A stretch of DNA of 64,000 nt from Scatolibacter rhodanostii (GTDB lineage: Bacteria > Bacillota > Clostridia > Oscillospirales > Acutalibacteraceae), in contig NZ_FZLO01000002.1 of assembly GCF_900197595.1 (NCBI RefSeq), positions 434,001 through 498,000 on the forward strand. Reading direction: 5' to 3'. A program made the position numbers and the translations under genes. This document shows, in pieces, positions 1 to 8,176 of this stretch. The notes under the pieces were generated by a model. It was not told where the DNA came from, ran no database searches, and was given only the letters and a program-made list of their open reading frames with translations. Every line of letters begins with the position of its first letter. Position 1 is the first letter of the stretch.

Positions 1-1292
1 GTGCGATTTTGGTCTTGTCCTATATCTTTGAAATGCTGTAAAACAGCCTTTTCAATGGAAATCACCTGAAAATCAACGCCATATTCTTTTGCAAGGCACT
101 CTGCATTGTTTTTTGTTCTGTTTGTCGTGCCAAAACAGGGCATTGATACTGTATGAATGCCCTTTCGATCTAATCCCAACAAATCAAATGCCCGAACCGC
201 TACTATTAGTGCCAAGGTGGAATCAAGTCCGCCAGAAAGTGCCAGAACAGCATTTTGAGCGCCAATATGCTCTAAGCGCACTGCCAATCCATGTGCCTGA
301 ATATTTAAAATGGTTTGGCAACGCTCTTTTCTTGTTTTTTCGTCTTTAGGCACAAATGGCTGAGGAGAAAACTTTCTTCGCATTTGAAAGCTCTCAATCG
401 TTTGCTTGTCCATCGTAAAAGGAACTTGTACTATATCGGGCAATTTGTTCTTCCATGTTGTATTGCGCAACCGCTCTTGTTGAATCAAATTTACGTCAAT
501 TTCAGCCACTGTAATACCGGTTGAAAAAAGATTGCTTTCTGCTAAAATAGAGCCATTTTCAGCAATTATATTATGGCCGGCAAAAACCATATCTGTGCTA
601 GATTCTCCCCAGCCGCTGTCAGCATAAAGGTAACCGGCAATCAAACGGCCAGACTGGCTCTTGACCAATTCACGACGATATTCCGCTTTTCCGACTGTTT
701 CATCACTGCAAGAAAGATTGAAAATAATAGATGCTCCGCCTTTAGCCAATTCGGTACTGGGCGGTGACGATGACCACACATCTTCACAAATTTCAATTCC
801 TAAACACAAATCAGGAACATTCTCACATGGAAACACAATGCCTGTTCCAATAATCGTATCTTGTCCAGCAAAATGAATCGGTTCTGGCGCACACCCCGGC
901 GCAAAATAGCGCAATTCATAAAATTCATTATAGTTAGGAATCTCTGTCTTGGCCACCAAAGCTAACAGCTTCCCTTTATGGAATATCGCTGCGGTGTTAT
1001 AAAGCTCTCCAGCAAAACCTACAGGTAGTCCTACAGCGCACACAATGTCAAGCAAAGCCGTATCAGCCATAAGGTCTTTCAATGCTTCTTCTGCCGCTTG
1101 CCGCAGTGTTTGATGAAAAAACAAATCGCCGCACGTATAAGCCGTTAGTGACAATTCTGGAAAAATCGCAGCGGCACAGCCCTTTTCTGCACATTCTTCT
1201 ATCAACTTTTGAATACTTATCTTATTCGCTGCGACGTCTGCCACTTTGACCTTCGGTGTGACAGCCGCCACTCGAACTAATCCATCTCTCAT
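1..1292 (-). CDS. nadE: Glutamine-dependent NAD+ synthetase, 3' end outside window
   Basis: Last step of NAD+ synthesis: ATP-dependent amidation of nicotinic acid adenine dinucleotide using ammonia released from glutamine by a fused nitrilase-type domain; cytoplasmic. Translating the reverse strand from ATG 1292 gives a frame open to base 1. The N-terminal domain shows the nitrilase triad: Glu46 in FPELSLTAY, Lys in KTEIPNYNEFYE and Cys in GIEICEDVW. Around residue 350 the adenylating domain begins with P-loop LSGGLDST. The start has AGAGGGAAAAAG just upstream. About 430 codons are visible, so the end of the synthetase domain lies off the left edge. Identification is firm. Confidence 0.93.
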   Translation of the reverse strand, partial: MRDGLVRVAAVTPKVKVADVAANKISIQKLIEECAEKGCAAAIFPELSLTAYTCGDLFFHQTLRQAAEEALKDLMADTALLDIVCAVGLPVGFAGELYNTAAIFHKGKLLALVAKTEIPNYNEFYELRYFAPGCAPEPIHFAGQDTIIGTGIVFPCENVPDLCLGIEICEDVWSSSPPSTELAKGGASIIFNLSCSDETVGKAEYRRELVKSQSGRLIAGYLYADSGWGESSTDMVFAGHNIIAENGSILAESNLFSTGITVAEIDVNLIQQERLRNTTWKNKLPDIVQVPFTMDKQTIESFQMRRKFSPQPFVPKDEKTRKERCQTILNIQAHGLAVRLEHIGAQNAVLALSGGLDSTLALIVAVRAFDLLGLDRKGIHTVSMPCFGTTNRTKNNAECLAKEYGVDFQVISIEKAVLQHFKDIGQDQNR

Positions 1293-1310
1293 CTTTTTCC
1301 CTCTATTCAC

Positions 1311-1405
1311 AAATCCTCTGGGCAAGCAGCCGCAGAGGATTTCATCTTTGAACTACCCTTATTTTTGTAGCAACATTATAACTGCCTATAGTATTAAATC
1401 GTAAA
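1311..1405 (-). promoter_or_regulatory. Possible nadE promoter and leader hairpin
   Basis: Reading leftwards there is a TATAAT (1375-1380) with a poor -35 candidate TTTACG (1400-1405) at a long 19-base spacing. A 10-bp perfect hairpin follows at 1311-1342 (AAATCCTCTG arms), just before the nadE ribosome binding site. The hairpin has no T-tract, so it is more likely a leader structure than a terminator of the upstream VanW gene. Weak evidence. Confidence 0.35.
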
Positions 1406-1471
1406 CCCGTATTTTATTCGCTAAAACCTGCTTAACACCTTTAGACTGAGCTTTTCCCTACCCTATTGCTG

Positions 1472-3085
1472 CTATACGACTTCACCGGACACCGAAGAAA
1501 CTGGATCTGTTGGCTTTCCTGGGGTCGGTTCTGGTTCAGGTGTCGAAACTGGAATTGGAGTGGGAGTCGGAGTAGTAGTAGGAACCGGAGTCGGTGTTGG
1601 TGTTGGATCAGGAGTTGGATCAGGTTTCGGAGTGGCTGTCACAACGGGTGCGGCGGGAGTTGGTGTCGCAGTCGGTACCGGTGTAGGGGTGGGTTCACCC
1701 TCTACTTTACCACTATCCTTTGTCGTGTCTATTTTTGATACATCTGTGCCCGGTCCATATTTGTATATTTTGCCTTTAGGAGGATAATATGAGCTAGGCA
1801 AATCCTCTGTCTTCACTAATTCTCCGTTTTTATAATAGTGGCGAGCTGCGTAAGAAGAAACACCTACTCTGCCGGCAGAATCTAACACATAATCGCCTTT
1901 TGCAAGACCCGGATCTTCTATAAAGCTAACCGTATCTGGAATTGCATAGGTTTCCACTCGACCTGAACTTGTTTCTATTGTATCCCATTCAGGAGATTTT
2001 ACACCATAAATCGATACAGTCAGTGTAACGCCATCCATCCAACTTTGAATGTAAATAGGATTACCTGAATTATTTCTAAATCTAAAGTCATAGTTACCAT
2101 AGTCGACCATGGCATCCAATCCAGTGGGAACATAAGATGACTCGAAAGCATGACAATCTCGCTCTACAATTTCCAGTCCGGCATGAACCACCGCATTATA
2201 AACCGTGGTAGAACCTTGGCAGATTCCCCCTCCGTACATCTGCACAATTGCGCCGCCGCTAATACCGCCAGCCGGCAAATAACCTTCTGCGGCTGAGGTA
2301 CTGTCGCCAATGGTGCCATTGTATGAAAAAACTTCTCCGGGTTCTAATTTAGTGCCATTGACACGAGAAAGAGCCAGTGCCATATTGGAATTGCCATTAT
2401 AACCATTGGTTGAAATCGTGGAGAAAGTTGATAGCATACCAAACTGACTTTGCAAAGTTTCTTTTGTGATGGTAGGAATAACCTCCATAAATTCAGCTTG
2501 CAAAGCACCACCCTGTTTCTGCATGATCAGCTGGCGAATATTTTTAAGCGTTTTATCAATGTCGACTTTTTTGCCTTTTGTTTCTGCTGTAAACACAAAA
2601 GAACCGCTGGCAGAGTCAAAACCCTCCACAGTAGATTCTACTGCTTTAACAAAACATTTCTGAGCGGCAGCCATAATCTTTTCTTTGCCTTGATTGGAAA
2701 GATCAATGACATAAGGAACAGTCAAGTCTTCTATTTTCCCACTCAAAATTTGTTTAGGCAGTGTAATCTCCAACATTTCTTTATATGTAAAATCTTCGCC
2801 TTTCAGCACAATCGTGTCGTCTTGAAACTTGACACTGACCTCCAATTTATTCAGTTTGTTTTCAATATATGTTTTCCCTAGCTTGACAGCTTCTTCTGAT
2901 GTCTTTCCAGAAATATCTTGACCCTCAAGCATACTGCCTTCTATAAAAACCACAGGTTTTGCTTCAGCAGAAGATTCTGTAGGATTCCCGGGAGCTGTCT
3001 GACAACCTGCCAGCAAAGCGGCTGTTACCAAAAAAGCAAAAATAGCTTTTAAATTTTTTTCTTTATTTGATCGACGGTTTTCCAT
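1472..3085 (-). CDS. VanW-family lipoprotein with Pro/Thr-rich C-terminal tail
   Basis: Predicted membrane-anchored cell-envelope protein of 537 residues. Start ATG 3085 was preferred over an upstream in-frame ATG because GGAAAGGAG precedes it and it gives a clean lipoprotein signal: basic N-terminus, hydrophobic stretch, then LLAGC with Cys28 as lipid site. Residues about 35-200 resemble the peptidoglycan-binding-like domain that accompanies VanW. The VanW domain follows at about 225-360, with the conserved GGGICQGSTTVYNAV and the YVPTGLDAMV region. The last ~70 residues are TPTP/PTPV low-complexity sequence, probably a wall spacer. VanW occurs in some glycopeptide-resistance clusters, but this architecture is widespread in Clostridia and does not imply resistance. 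Function unknown. Confidence 0.85.
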   Translation of the reverse strand: MENRRSNKEKNLKAIFAFLVTAALLAGCQTAPGNPTESSAEAKPVVFIEGSMLEGQDISGKTSEEAVKLGKTYIENKLNKLEVSVKFQDDTIVLKGEDFTYKEMLEITLPKQILSGKIEDLTVPYVIDLSNQGKEKIMAAAQKCFVKAVESTVEGFDSASGSFVFTAETKGKKVDIDKTLKNIRQLIMQKQGGALQAEFMEVIPTITKETLQSQFGMLSTFSTISTNGYNGNSNMALALSRVNGTKLEPGEVFSYNGTIGDSTSAAEGYLPAGGISGGAIVQMYGGGICQGSTTVYNAVVHAGLEIVERDCHAFESSYVPTGLDAMVDYGNYDFRFRNNSGNPIYIQSWMDGVTLTVSIYGVKSPEWDTIETSSGRVETYAIPDTVSFIEDPGLAKGDYVLDSAGRVGVSSYAARHYYKNGELVKTEDLPSSYYPPKGKIYKYGPGTDVSKIDTTKDSGKVEGEPTPTPVPTATPTPAAPVVTATPKPDPTPDPTPTPTPVPTTTPTPTPIPVSTPEPEPTPGKPTDPVSSVSGEVV

Positions 3086-3637
3086 TATTACGTTCACTCC
3101 TTTCCCAACATTTGTACACAGCTTAAGAAAAATCGCTATGATTTTAAGATTTATCTGCATACAATACTAGTCCGGCGGTTACCCCTCCGGTTTATTCCAT
3201 TTTTCATCTTATTTGTCTTTTTTCATATTTACTCGGTTCATCCATACTTTGAATCCGGTCTCACTTTTTCCACAAGATATTGACAAAACCATTATACAAA
3301 TTTTTACCAATAAAGTAAAGCCTAAAGAAGAGTTTCGAGTGTCAAATTCCCCCCTTTTTCTTCTGATAAATGACATCAACTTTCATAATTTTCATACAGT
3401 TTTATTTCTCTTTTTTGCTAATTTTTTTCTTTTCCCTTTTATTTATTTCATCCTCTCTGCTTTCATCAAGAAAAATTATGATTTTGTAAGATTTTTTTAA
3501 TTTCTTTGCTCTCTAATATATGGTAAACTTGTAACCAACTTATTAAAGTCTTTCTCACTTTTTGTTAATATAAAAATTTTCTTAACGTTTAATACCTTAT
3601 TCTCAACACTATCTTGGTATTACGAAAGGGTGGTACA
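3086..3637. other. Divergent intergenic region
   Basis: A+T-rich 552 bases between the leftward VanW gene and the rightward glycosyltransferase. A frame at 3213-3500 is open for 95 codons but encodes Phe/Leu/Ile-rich sequence typical of chance translation of AT-rich DNA and has no ribosome binding site. I see no RNA motif. Confidence 0.5.
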
Positions 3638-4807
3638 ATGAAAATTATGATTTTAACTGCTGCTACAGGCGGAGGACATTTGAGTGCCGCCAGTGCACTG
3701 GAAGAATATATTCGAGAAAACACTTCTCATGAAGTTGTTACCGTTGATGCACTAAAAGCAATTGGACGGTTTTTGGATAAAACCATCTGCGACAGCTATC
3801 TCTTTATGGCCAAGAGAGTTCCTCTCTTATTTGGTCAGCTTTACAAACAAACCAACAAGCCAAACTATCTATCTTATTTGGCACCAAAAATCAATTCTAC
3901 TTTCAGCTATTCTCTTAACAAGGCTATTCATTTAGTAGACCCGGATGTGATTATCTCTACCCATCCTTTTGCCACTGAAATGATTTCTCACCTTAAACAC
4001 TTGGGAAAAATCAGTGCCAAGCTGCTGACCGTTATCACCGATTATGGTCTTCACCGTGCTTGGATTGCAGAGCATGTGGACGGCTATATCGTCGCCTGCG
4101 AGGATATGATCGCTCCTTTAATGGCTCTGGGTGTACCTGAAAATAAAATTCATGTATTCGGCATACCTGTTCACAAAGCCTTCTTCAATCCTCCTTCTCG
4201 TGAAGACACTTTAAAAGAACTGGGGTTTTCGCCTGAAATTCCTACCGTTCTCTTTATGGCGGGCAGCTTTGGGGTGTCAGACATCATTAAGATGTATCGC
4301 AGTCTTACAAGTGCAGAAAAAAAACTGCAAATGATTGTAATCACCGGACGAAATGAACGCTTATACAGCGCCTTTGAAGAAGAAATTGAATCCAGCAGTG
4401 AAAATAAAAATCGCACACATTTACTCTTTTTTACCAAAGAGGTGCAAAAATACATGAATGCTTCTGACCTAATTGTCACCAAACCAGGTGGATTAACGGT
4501 TTCTGAAGCATTGGCCTGCAACTTACCCTTGGCGGTCTTTAATGCAATTCCCGGACAAGAAGAAGACAATGCTCTTTTCCTTGAAAATAATGGCATGGGC
4601 ATTCGAATTCCAAAAGATAATTCTTTTACTGATGTATTGCTATCTCTTGTGCGAGACACAGGGCGTCTGAATCAAATGCGAGAGAATTGCCGCCGTTTTG
4701 ATAAGTCCGATTCAGTTCCTCAAACTGTAGAACTGGCAGAAAATCTCATCTCCCCTAAATCCATTCCCAAAAAGCATAAATCTATCTCTTTAAAGGTGAA
4801 GAAATGA
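3638..4807 (+). CDS. MGDG synthase/UgtP-type glycosyltransferase
   Basis: Family GT28-like enzyme of 389 residues. This family (UgtP/YpfP, MGDG synthase) adds UDP-activated sugars to diacylglycerol at the inner membrane face, giving glycolipids and lipoteichoic acid anchors. The N-terminus carries the acceptor loop ATGGGHLSAASAL; the C-terminal half carries the nucleotide-sugar region TKPGGLTVSEALA followed by PGQEEDNA. ATG 3638 was chosen over TTG 3614 because GAAAGGGTGG precedes it and the family starts with this KIMILTA strand. No signal peptide. It overlaps the next gene by 4 bases (ATGA), so the two are translationally coupled. Exact acceptor and sugar cannot be read from sequence. Confidence 0.82.
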   Translation: MKIMILTAATGGGHLSAASALEEYIRENTSHEVVTVDALKAIGRFLDKTICDSYLFMAKRVPLLFGQLYKQTNKPNYLSYLAPKINSTFSYSLNKAIHLVDPDVIISTHPFATEMISHLKHLGKISAKLLTVITDYGLHRAWIAEHVDGYIVACEDMIAPLMALGVPENKIHVFGIPVHKAFFNPPSREDTLKELGFSPEIPTVLFMAGSFGVSDIIKMYRSLTSAEKKLQMIVITGRNERLYSAFEEEIESSSENKNRTHLLFFTKEVQKYMNASDLIVTKPGGLTVSEALACNLPLAVFNAIPGQEEDNALFLENNGMGIRIPKDNSFTDVLLSLVRDTGRLNQMRENCRRFDKSDSVPQTVELAENLISPKSIPKKHKSISLKVKK

Positions 4808-5505
4808 CATTTACCCCTGACGATTATGCTCTCATTCTTCAAAAATTTTCAGATTTATCCGACGAACAATACCGCGTTTTTCACGCCTCCCTTGTACCTG
4901 GCACCACTATCCATTATGGAGTTCGGGTACCTGAAATTCGCCGCATGGCCAAAGAAATTCTTCGTCAAGACCCCACTGCATTTTTGGGCTTTTCACAGCC
5001 TACTTCTTACGAAGAAATTATGCTGAAAGGTTTTGTCCTCGCCGGTATGAAAATGCCGATTGCTGAAAAACTGCTTCTTGTAGAGGATTTTCTTCCTCTC
5101 ATTGATAATTGGGCTATCTGTGACACTTTTTGTTCTTCTCTTAAATGCAAACCCAAAGAAATGCCTTTGGTATGGGAATTCATAAAACCCCTTTTTCAAT
5201 CGGAATCTGAATATACCGTTCGTTTTGCAGTGGTCATGTTTCTGGGACACTTTGTGCAAGAATTTTTTGTAGAAGAAGGCCTTTCTCTTCTTCTTTCAAT
5301 TTCTCAAGATACTTACTACATCAATATGGCTGTCGCGTGGGCTGTTTCTGTTTGTTTCATTAAATTTCGTGAACCCACTTTTGCGTTGATTTCTGCTAGA
5401 CAACTACGCCCTTTTATACAAAATAAAGCTATTCAAAAAATTCGAGAGTCTCTGCGCGTTTCGGCAGAAGATAAAACAATGCTTTTGGCTTATAAAATCC
5501 TGTAA
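4804..5505 (+). CDS. AlkD-like DNA alkylation repair (HEAT-repeat) protein
   Basis: Predicted HEAT-like-repeat protein of 233 residues in the DNA alkylation repair family, which excises alkylated purines by binding the DNA backbone rather than flipping the base. Supporting segments are GVRVPEIRRMAKEI near residue 40, the helical repeat around DNWAICDTFCSSLK (the WxxxD-type region) and FAVVMFLGHFV. Length fits the family. It starts inside the stop of the glycosyltransferase gene (ATGA overlap), so it belongs to that unit, and a strong hairpin terminator follows. Some family members lack glycosylase activity, so the catalytic role is inferred. Confidence 0.8.
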   Translation: MTFTPDDYALILQKFSDLSDEQYRVFHASLVPGTTIHYGVRVPEIRRMAKEILRQDPTAFLGFSQPTSYEEIMLKGFVLAGMKMPIAEKLLLVEDFLPLIDNWAICDTFCSSLKCKPKEMPLVWEFIKPLFQSESEYTVRFAVVMFLGHFVQEFFVEEGLSLLLSISQDTYYINMAVAWAVSVCFIKFREPTFALISARQLRPFIQNKAIQKIRESLRVSAEDKTMLLAYKIL

Positions 5506-5577
5506 ATTTACGGCTTACTTCTAAAGCTTTTACCTATTAAAAATCTTATTTGAGGCTTTTAGACCGCCAAATTTCCT

Positions 5578-5606
5578 AGCTGTGAGAAAATTTCTCACAG
5601 CTTTTA
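5578..5606 (+). terminator. Intrinsic terminator after the AlkD-like gene
   Basis: A perfect 12-bp inverted repeat (AGCTGTGAGAAA and its complement) running almost without loop into CTTTTATT. It lies about 75 bases after the stop codon of the glycosyltransferase/AlkD-like unit. Confidence 0.7.
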
Positions 5607-5692
5607 TTGATTTAAACCTCTATTTTTACTGGAACCGCCATATCACACCCAACTGGCGAATATAATATAAAGGTCTGTTATCGCTCTATTCA

Positions 5693-5714
5693 TGTGTCCT
5701 GATTTTAGGACACA
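5693..5714. repeat. Perfect 8-bp hairpin in the leader of the unknown gene
   Basis: TGTGTCCT, a six-base loop, then AGGACACA, about 70 bases before the 340-residue gene and downstream of a TATAAT at 5661-5666. It could be an operator or an mRNA leader structure. There is no T-tract, so it is not a terminator. Confidence 0.35.
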
Positions 5715-5784
5715 ACCCAACGATTGTCCCTTTATCTTTGCAAAACCATAGAGTAAAATCAGATATAGAAAGGAGCATTATGAA

Positions 5785-6807
5785 ATGGGAAAAGATATTA
5801 CCCGTGTTTTAGTTGAAACCACTTTACGCAAGACGTTAAAAGACATTCATCAATCACCTGACAGAACCATTCGGAATCTGGTTGATTTAGCCTTAAATTT
5901 TTCAAGCGGCGACTTTCAAAAAGAGATTCTCAGCGATATACAGGAAATGCTTCAAAACGAAGACAGTGCCTATTATACATTAGCCTCCAACTTAATTTCA
6001 CAGGTTGATACTGACAACATCATTGCCTTTGGCCTGAATGTTGGCTACAACAGCTGTTCAGCGGGAGCCAAAGAAATTCGCAAAATTGAGCAAAAAGAGG
6101 GATTTAATATTCCTTGGTCACTTTCGTTGCAAATTTCACCGAATGCTGATCGAACTGCACAATATCAATCTCTTATCACACAAGGTAAGGCTTTAGGAAT
6201 ATATACCTATCTGCTTTTCACGGAAGAAAATCCTGAAACTTTGCTTCCTCTTATAGAAGCTCATCCAGACTGCGCCTTTTTCCTCTTTATTTCTGGAAAA
6301 TGGATAACATCATCCTTTCTGAAAAGAACCTCTGGTTTGCAACATCTTATGTATGCTATTCAATATGATGAGCATGCTTCAACCGCATGTCGGTTATTAA
6401 GAACCAAAAAACTTCTTTTCTCTGTTTACTTACGCTATACAGAACAGCAAGCCAAAACTTTAATCAATGGTGAAATTTTGCGTCAGATTCTTCTTCTGAA
6501 GCCGGCCTTTGCCTTTTTTATTCCGCAAAAAAGCTGCACCGAAAAAACAGAGCAGCTGGTTTATCAATATATTTGTCATATACGGCAAGAACAAAAAGTA
6601 CCGATTCTACTGATGGATATTAAATATGACAACATGTTCATCGACAGTATTATCTCAGAAGATGCCTGCACGGCCTTTTTTGATGAAGACGGTTTTTTGC
6701 ATCCCACTTTTATGCAAAAGACTGTTCAACCTTTCAACTGTTTTCAATCTGATTTACGCACTATTTTTTCTGCGGCGTTCCCAAAAACAACGGCGAAACA
6801 CCGCTAA
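5785..6807 (+). CDS. Unrecognised 340-residue protein, TIM-barrel-like
   Basis: I do not recognise this family by sequence. After a helical N-terminal region (about 1-70) there are eight short hydrophobic beta-like segments at regular spacing: IIAFGLNVGY (~77), WSLSLQIS, IYTYLLFTE, CAFFLFIS, HLMYAIQYD, LLFSVYLRY, FAFFIP and PILLMDIKYD (~275). That is the pattern of a (beta/alpha)8 barrel. It recalls radical SAM proteins, but no CxxxCxxC cluster motif is present. No signal peptide or membrane segment. The start at ATG 5785 overlaps a ten-codon frame beginning at ATG 5780, which sits closer to the AAAGGAG site. The gene stands alone, with the IS element just downstream. Confidence 0.7.
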   Translation: MGKDITRVLVETTLRKTLKDIHQSPDRTIRNLVDLALNFSSGDFQKEILSDIQEMLQNEDSAYYTLASNLISQVDTDNIIAFGLNVGYNSCSAGAKEIRKIEQKEGFNIPWSLSLQISPNADRTAQYQSLITQGKALGIYTYLLFTEENPETLLPLIEAHPDCAFFLFISGKWITSSFLKRTSGLQHLMYAIQYDEHASTACRLLRTKKLLFSVYLRYTEQQAKTLINGEILRQILLLKPAFAFFIPQKSCTEKTEQLVYQYICHIRQEQKVPILLMDIKYDNMFIDSIISEDACTAFFDEDGFLHPTFMQKTVQPFNCFQSDLRTIFSAAFPKTTAKHR

Positions 6808-6876
6808 TTTTTAGTGCTAACAGATGCCAAATTTCTTCATCCATCAAACGACTTTATGCTAATTTATAATAAGTAT

Positions 6877-6895
6877 CCCCCGGCTAAGCCGGGGG
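6877..6895. repeat. IS200 subterminal hairpin, transposase 3' side
   Basis: Perfect 8-bp stem CCCCCGGC/GCCGGGGG with loop TAA. It matches the hairpin at the other end of the element except for the loop. In the family this is the TnpA recognition structure on single-stranded DNA. Confidence 0.8.
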
Positions 6896-6975
6896 TATTG
6901 CTTATGCGGGCAAAGCCCTATGATACTAGCGACGTCTAAAGACGTGTAGCACGGTCTGCCATTTGCGAAAGCTTG

Positions 6976-7434
6976 TTACTTGCTACCCGTAAACGGGTCG
7001 GTGTATTCTTTCATTGTCATCTGGTCATGAATTTGATCTTCTTTTAATTGATTTTTGATATACTCTTGAATTTTCTTTGCATTTTTTCCTGCAGTATCAA
7101 CATAGTATCCTCTGCACCAAAAGCTTCTATTTCCATATTTATATTTGAAATTTCCATGTCTTTCATGAATCATAAGGCTGCTTTTTCCTTTTAAATATCC
7201 TACAAATCCTGACACGCTTATTTTCGGTGGAATTTCAACCAACATATGAATATGGTCAGGACATAATTCTGCCTCAATTATCTTTACTTCTTTCCATTCA
7301 CACAATTGACGCAATATCTTCCCTATTTCTACTTTTAAATCACCATATATTATTTTTCTCCGATATTTTGGTGCAAACACTATATGGTACTTGCAATTCC
7401 ACTTTGTATGCGATAAACTGTTGGTATCGTTCAT
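6976..7434 (-). CDS. tnpA: IS200-type Y1 HUH transposase
   Basis: Single-strand transposase of 152 residues, the usual size for IS200/IS605 TnpA. The HUH metal-binding motif is visible as DHIHMLVEIPP (His61, His63) and the catalytic tyrosine is probably Tyr125 in KIQEYIKNQ on the C-terminal helix. The fingerprint HIVFAPKYRRK near the N-terminus is typical. Frame and motifs are intact, so the copy may be active. The GGAGGAG ribosome binding site before ATG 7434 lies inside an inverted repeat that could block translation (see 7446-7502), as known for IS200. Confidence 0.93.
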   Translation of the reverse strand: MNDTNSLSHTKWNCKYHIVFAPKYRRKIIYGDLKVEIGKILRQLCEWKEVKIIEAELCPDHIHMLVEIPPKISVSGFVGYLKGKSSLMIHERHGNFKYKYGNRSFWCRGYYVDTAGKNAKKIQEYIKNQLKEDQIHDQMTMKEYTDPFTGSK

Positions 7435-7445
7435 TTTTGAATCTC

Positions 7446-7502
7446 CTCCTTTTGATTTGACTAAGCAGTTGGCAGACCGCTTATTTACTTTATCAAAAGG
7501 AG
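7446..7502 (-). promoter_or_regulatory. Inverted repeat sequestering the tnpA ribosome binding site
   Basis: On the transcribed strand ACTCCTTTTGAT is followed about 35 bases later by its complement ATCAAAAGGAG, which is the tnpA Shine-Dalgarno sequence: an 11-bp perfect stem (7446-7456 with 7492-7502). A second 5-bp stem (TAAGC/GCTTA) lies inside the loop. Folding would hide the ribosome binding site from any transcript that starts outside the element. Classical IS200 uses the same mechanism. Confidence 0.7.
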
Positions 7503-7531
7503 TTTTTTACTCAATACCACTTAAAGCTTTA

Positions 7532-7550
7532 CCCCCGGCATAGCCGGGGG
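7532..7550. repeat. IS200 subterminal hairpin, transposase 5' side
   Basis: Perfect 8-bp stem CCCCCGGC/GCCGGGGG with loop ATA; partner of the hairpin at 6877-6895. Confidence 0.8.
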
Positions 7551-7569
7551 TTTTCTTCATTATAAAAAG

Positions 7570-7601
7570 AAGGGCAATGTCTTTTACAAGCATTGCCCTT
7601 T
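7570..7601 (-). terminator. Terminator of the TetR/mntP unit
   Basis: 10-bp perfect stem AAGGGCAATG/CATTGCCCTT. On the minus strand it is followed by CTTTTTAT, placing it about 25 bases after the TetR-family gene. Confidence 0.75.
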
Positions 7602-7624
7602 TGGTTTGGTTTTATTTAATTTTA

Positions 7625-8155
7625 TCATGCCATTTCTTCTGCTGCAAAACGAATGCACGCTTTTAGTCCTGTGACAAATTCTTTGGGAGACTGTGATTCT
7701 CTTGAAAGCAGCCAACGCCGAATGGCTGATGTAAAAGCATCTACCAAAAAAAGGAGATAAAAATCGGCATTTTCCTGAGAAAGTGAACCATACTCTATGT
7801 ATTCTCCAATAAAAAGGCTCAATATCTCTGTAAAATAATCGAAAAAAGAGTTTTGCCCTTCAATCAAAAAAGCTTTTCGATAGAAACGACTATGCTCAAA
7901 AAGGTAAGCACAAATATCTTCCATAAAATCCCATGCTCCCGCATAGTCTTTTTCCTTTGCCACGCTAATAAATTCTGTTTGATAAATCCAGTTTACCAAA
8001 TCATATTTGTCCTTAAAGTGATAATAAAAACTTTTACGATTCATTTCACACTTCTCGCAGATATCGGCTATATTGATTTTAGAAAACGAGCTTTCTTCCA
8101 TTAACTCTTTTAAAGAAGCTGCAAGGGCCCTTTTGGTTATATTGGAATCTGCCAT
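7625..8155 (-). CDS. TetR/AcrR-family transcriptional regulator
   Basis: One-component repressor-type regulator of 176 residues. The N-terminal helix-turn-helix is clear: residues about 5-50 run from ITKRALAASLKELM through INIADICEKCEMNRKSFYYHF, the FYYHF ending being the recognition-helix signature. The C-terminal half is a helical ligand domain of the TetR_C type. Start ATG 8155 follows GGGGAG and gives the usual N-terminus. It lies 21 bases downstream of mntP on the same strand, so it is probably read from the riboswitch-controlled transcript. Ligand and targets are unknown. Confidence 0.85.
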   Translation of the reverse strand: MADSNITKRALAASLKELMEESSFSKINIADICEKCEMNRKSFYYHFKDKYDLVNWIYQTEFISVAKEKDYAGAWDFMEDICAYLFEHSRFYRKAFLIEGQNSFFDYFTEILSLFIGEYIEYGSLSQENADFYLLFLVDAFTSAIRRWLLSRESQSPKEFVTGLKACIRFAAEEMA

Positions 8156-8176
8156 ATATTCTCCCCTACCCAAAGT

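Larger units (their letters stand above)
6870..7556 (-). mobile_element. IS200-type insertion sequence (IS200/IS605 family, tnpA only)
   Basis: A compact element of roughly 0.69 kb holding a single Y1 transposase gene. Near both ends are almost identical 8-bp hairpins (CCCCCGGC with a three-base loop, 6877-6895 and 7532-7550), as expected for the subterminal hairpins this family uses instead of terminal inverted repeats. There is no tnpB. No target duplication is expected, so the exact ends cannot be fixed from one sequence; the limits given are approximate. It sits between the 340-residue gene and the TetR gene without disrupting either. Confidence 0.85.

Noticed and set aside
1466-1787. Open frames on the plus strand rich in Trp/Arg/Ser or Gly/Val
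   Set aside because: They are the antisense of the VanW Pro/Thr repeat; the repeat alone keeps the frames open, and they lack ribosome binding sites.
3213-3500. 95-codon frame between VanW and the glycosyltransferase
   Set aside because: Phe/Ile/Leu-rich translation of AT-rich DNA, no ribosome binding site and no recognisable motif.
4171-4659. 162-codon frame opposite the glycosyltransferase
   Set aside because: Shadow of a clear gene whose motifs lie on the other strand.
5785-6807. Radical SAM enzyme
   Set aside because: The barrel-like pattern suggested it, but there is no CxxxCxxC motif.
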